This document shows, one piece after another, positions 61,926 to 64,000 of a stretch of DNA of 64,000 nt; position 1 is the first letter of the stretch; every line of letters begins with the position of its first letter. The notes beneath the pieces were generated by a model. The model did no database searches and was not told the DNA's origin. It saw nothing but the letters and a program-made list of their open reading frames with translations. The translations under genes were made by a program, and so were the position numbers. The stretch comes from Hippophae tibetana (lineage: Eukaryota > Streptophyta > Magnoliopsida > Rosales > Elaeagnaceae): NCBI GenBank assembly GCA_037013495.1, contig CM072810.1:31711843-31775842 (forward strand), in the 5' to 3' direction.

Positions 61926-64000
61926 TGAATAAAATAGGCACACACTTTAAATTATACTCATTCAATCTAAGCAATGAAATAAATATATGATTCTTTTTCA
62001 GATGTTAAAAAATCCTAACATTCAATGTAAAACCTATAGAGGTCGTTTAAAAATTTAAAATAATAAGAAAAGTATTTGAACGAGTAAAAAAAATATTATC
62101 ACTTAGAATAAGATGATATATGCTCAAAATTATTCTCATAACATATTCTCCATTATTTGATTCATAAACACCAATTTTGGATTTATCTCGATCTCAACAT
62201 ATAAGCATGAAACACAAACTATGAATAGAAATAATTCTTACAATAATCAATAAACATGTTTAAGACATCAAACAAACAATACAAAGACTTAATTATTCCC
62301 TTTGAATGAACTAAAAACATGATAATTTTGTATTAGATTTTTTTTAATTTGATCCTATTTGCACCCCCAATGTTTTCAACTATGCATGTGTTCAGAAAAG
62401 TAATGGAAGGACCAAATAGAAATTAACTAATAATAAATAAAAGAAAACAACAAAATTAAAATAAAAGAAAAGATATTACCTAAAATGATAGGTTCTCCCA
62501 CCAAGCACTTAGTTTAACGTCTTAGCAAGACGCTACTAGAGGTGAGGGATCTTGTAATTCAATGCATTCAATGTTCTCATTTGTATCAATTCTCTAAAAG
62601 TGTGGCTTAACACGATGCCTATTGTGTTTTTAAATTTATCAATTCTATAAATCCATGGAGAAAAACTTGAACAAGTTGAAATGGTCCACTCCATCTTGAC
62701 TTTAACTTTCCTGGAAACATTTTAAAATGAGAATTACATAAGAGAACTTTCATTCCAAGATAAAATGACTTACGGATTAGGTCTTTTTCATGGTATAGTG
62801 CATTCATTGTAGATTTTTCCATTTTCATAGGCTTCATTCCTAATGTCTTCGAGCTTATCAAGTTGAAGGAAGCATTTCTTTCCTACTTGTTCAAGGTCCA
62901 TACCTAATTTCTTGATTGCCCAATATTCCATATGCTCAAGCTTAATAGGAAAATGGTAGGTCATTCCATAAATCAATCTTTAAGGACTCATATCAATGGG
63001 TGTCTTGTAATCTATGTTGTATGCCTATTGTGCATCATTTAATTTGGTTACCAATTCTTTCTTGAAGGTCATATTGTCCATTTCAAGATACTCGTGATTT
63101 GTCTTTGCTTACCTCTACTAGACCAAAAGCTTGTGGATGGTATGGAGTAGCCATGTGTTTGATATTATAATTTTTCAGTAAGCCATCAAAGAGCTTATTG
63201 TAAAAGTGGCTCCCTCCATCAATGAATATGGCCCTAGGTGTCCCAAACTTGCTAAATATTACATCTTTCAAAATTTTCACAATACAATTAGTATCATTAG
63301 TTTTGGTGGGTATAACTTCAATCCACTTGGAACATAGTCAGCTACAGCTAAAATATATTCATATCCAAAAGAAGGGGGAAAATGATCCATAAAGTAAATA
63401 TTTTAAAAATAAAAAATTTTAATAACCAAATTAAATGTTAAAGACATCTCACCAATTTTTCCTATGTTACTAATCCTTTGACATCTATCACATTGCATGC
63501 ATAAATTATGAGCTTCCTTAAATAAAATTATCCAATAAAAACATGTTTTTAATACCTTTAGGGCCATTTTCTTACCACAAAGATGGCCCTCATAATGAAG
63601 TTCACGAAAAAGGCCAGAATGCTTTCATCTTCTCCTCAAGCACACATCTTCAGTTGACTTAATCTTGGAAAAGCTTGAACAAATTGAGGTCATCGCAAAA
63701 ATAGTGCCTACAACCATGGAAAAGTCTTCTCTTTTCCTAAAAAGAAATGTTAGACCTTAAAATATCACTAGCAAAATAATTGAAAATGTTAGCATACCAT
63801 GGGTTTTGGCTTATTGTAAATAGTTTTTTATGAGGAAAAGTTTTATCAATATCCATTTCCATCTTACTCTGAGTAGTGTCAAAACCAGAAAACAACCTAG
63901 ATGATCAACTACTACATTTTTAGTTCCTTTCTTATCTATGATCTCTAAGCCAAATTCCTATAAAAGTAAAACCCATATAATTAGTCTTGGCTTATCATTT
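61926..64000 (-). mobile_element. second gypsy copy of the same family, running off the right edge
   Basis: Minus strand shows integrase pieces at 62619-63280 and 63340-63640 (IFIDGGSHFYNKLFDGLL, YHPQAFGLVEVS, YWAIKKLGMDLEQVGKK), then a non-coding 3' region (61926-62600) matching 52970-53900. The integrase is clearly related to the one at 54166-54988 but diverged. Broken, several breaks. Confidence 0.8.

Overview
This is an AT-rich plant nuclear window, most likely from a eudicot with a retrotransposon-rich genome. It has spliced host genes with GT/AG introns, plant-only families (class III peroxidase, Shaker-type K+ channel) and layered fossils of Ty3/gypsy and Ty1/copia LTR retrotransposons. 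There is no sign of prokaryotic, plastid or mitochondrial DNA. The species cannot be named from the sequence.

Three host loci stand out. (1) An apparently intact four-exon class III peroxidase of 324 aa lies at 4080-6010 (+). (2) A dead gene for a KAT3/AtKC1-type regulatory K+ channel subunit lies at about 27917-39622 (+). It keeps the S4 segment, pore, cyclic-nucleotide-binding-like domain and the KHA domain ending in ENDHLYIF, but carries frameshifts and a stop. One intron holds a 4.7-kb copia fossil and another a 1-kb TRIM-like element. (3) A small intact three-exon gene of 100 aa lies at 44766-45802 (-). It encodes a coiled-coil protein of unknown function and is convergent with the channel relic.

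Layout: 1-3.3 kb is the 3' part and LTR of an Athila/Tat-like gypsy element. 3.3-6.1 kb is the peroxidase and its flanks. 6.4-9.8 kb holds copia fragments on both strands. 10.9-27.6 kb is a stack of nested gypsy pieces on both strands: a Tat-like gag/protease piece, several LTRs, an element with a minisatellite-filled interior, and a solo LTR with a near-perfect target-site duplication. 27.9-39.6 kb is the channel relic with its insertions. 39.6-44.7 kb is a near full-length Tork/TNT1-like copia fossil. 44.8-45.9 kb is the small gene. 46-49 kb is unassigned repetitive DNA. 49-64 kb is minus-strand gypsy material in which successive elements of one family share an LTR.

I found no CRISPR array, RNA gene or clearly new system. 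The most informative items are decay of the KC1-type channel gene while its neighbour stays intact, a nested solo LTR carrying a perfect three-unit heat-shock-element pattern beside a TATA-like box, and the LTR-sharing gypsy array. All retroelements here are fossils and are described only at the level of family, parts, nesting and ends. Splice sites and domain matches were read by eye; no database search was run.
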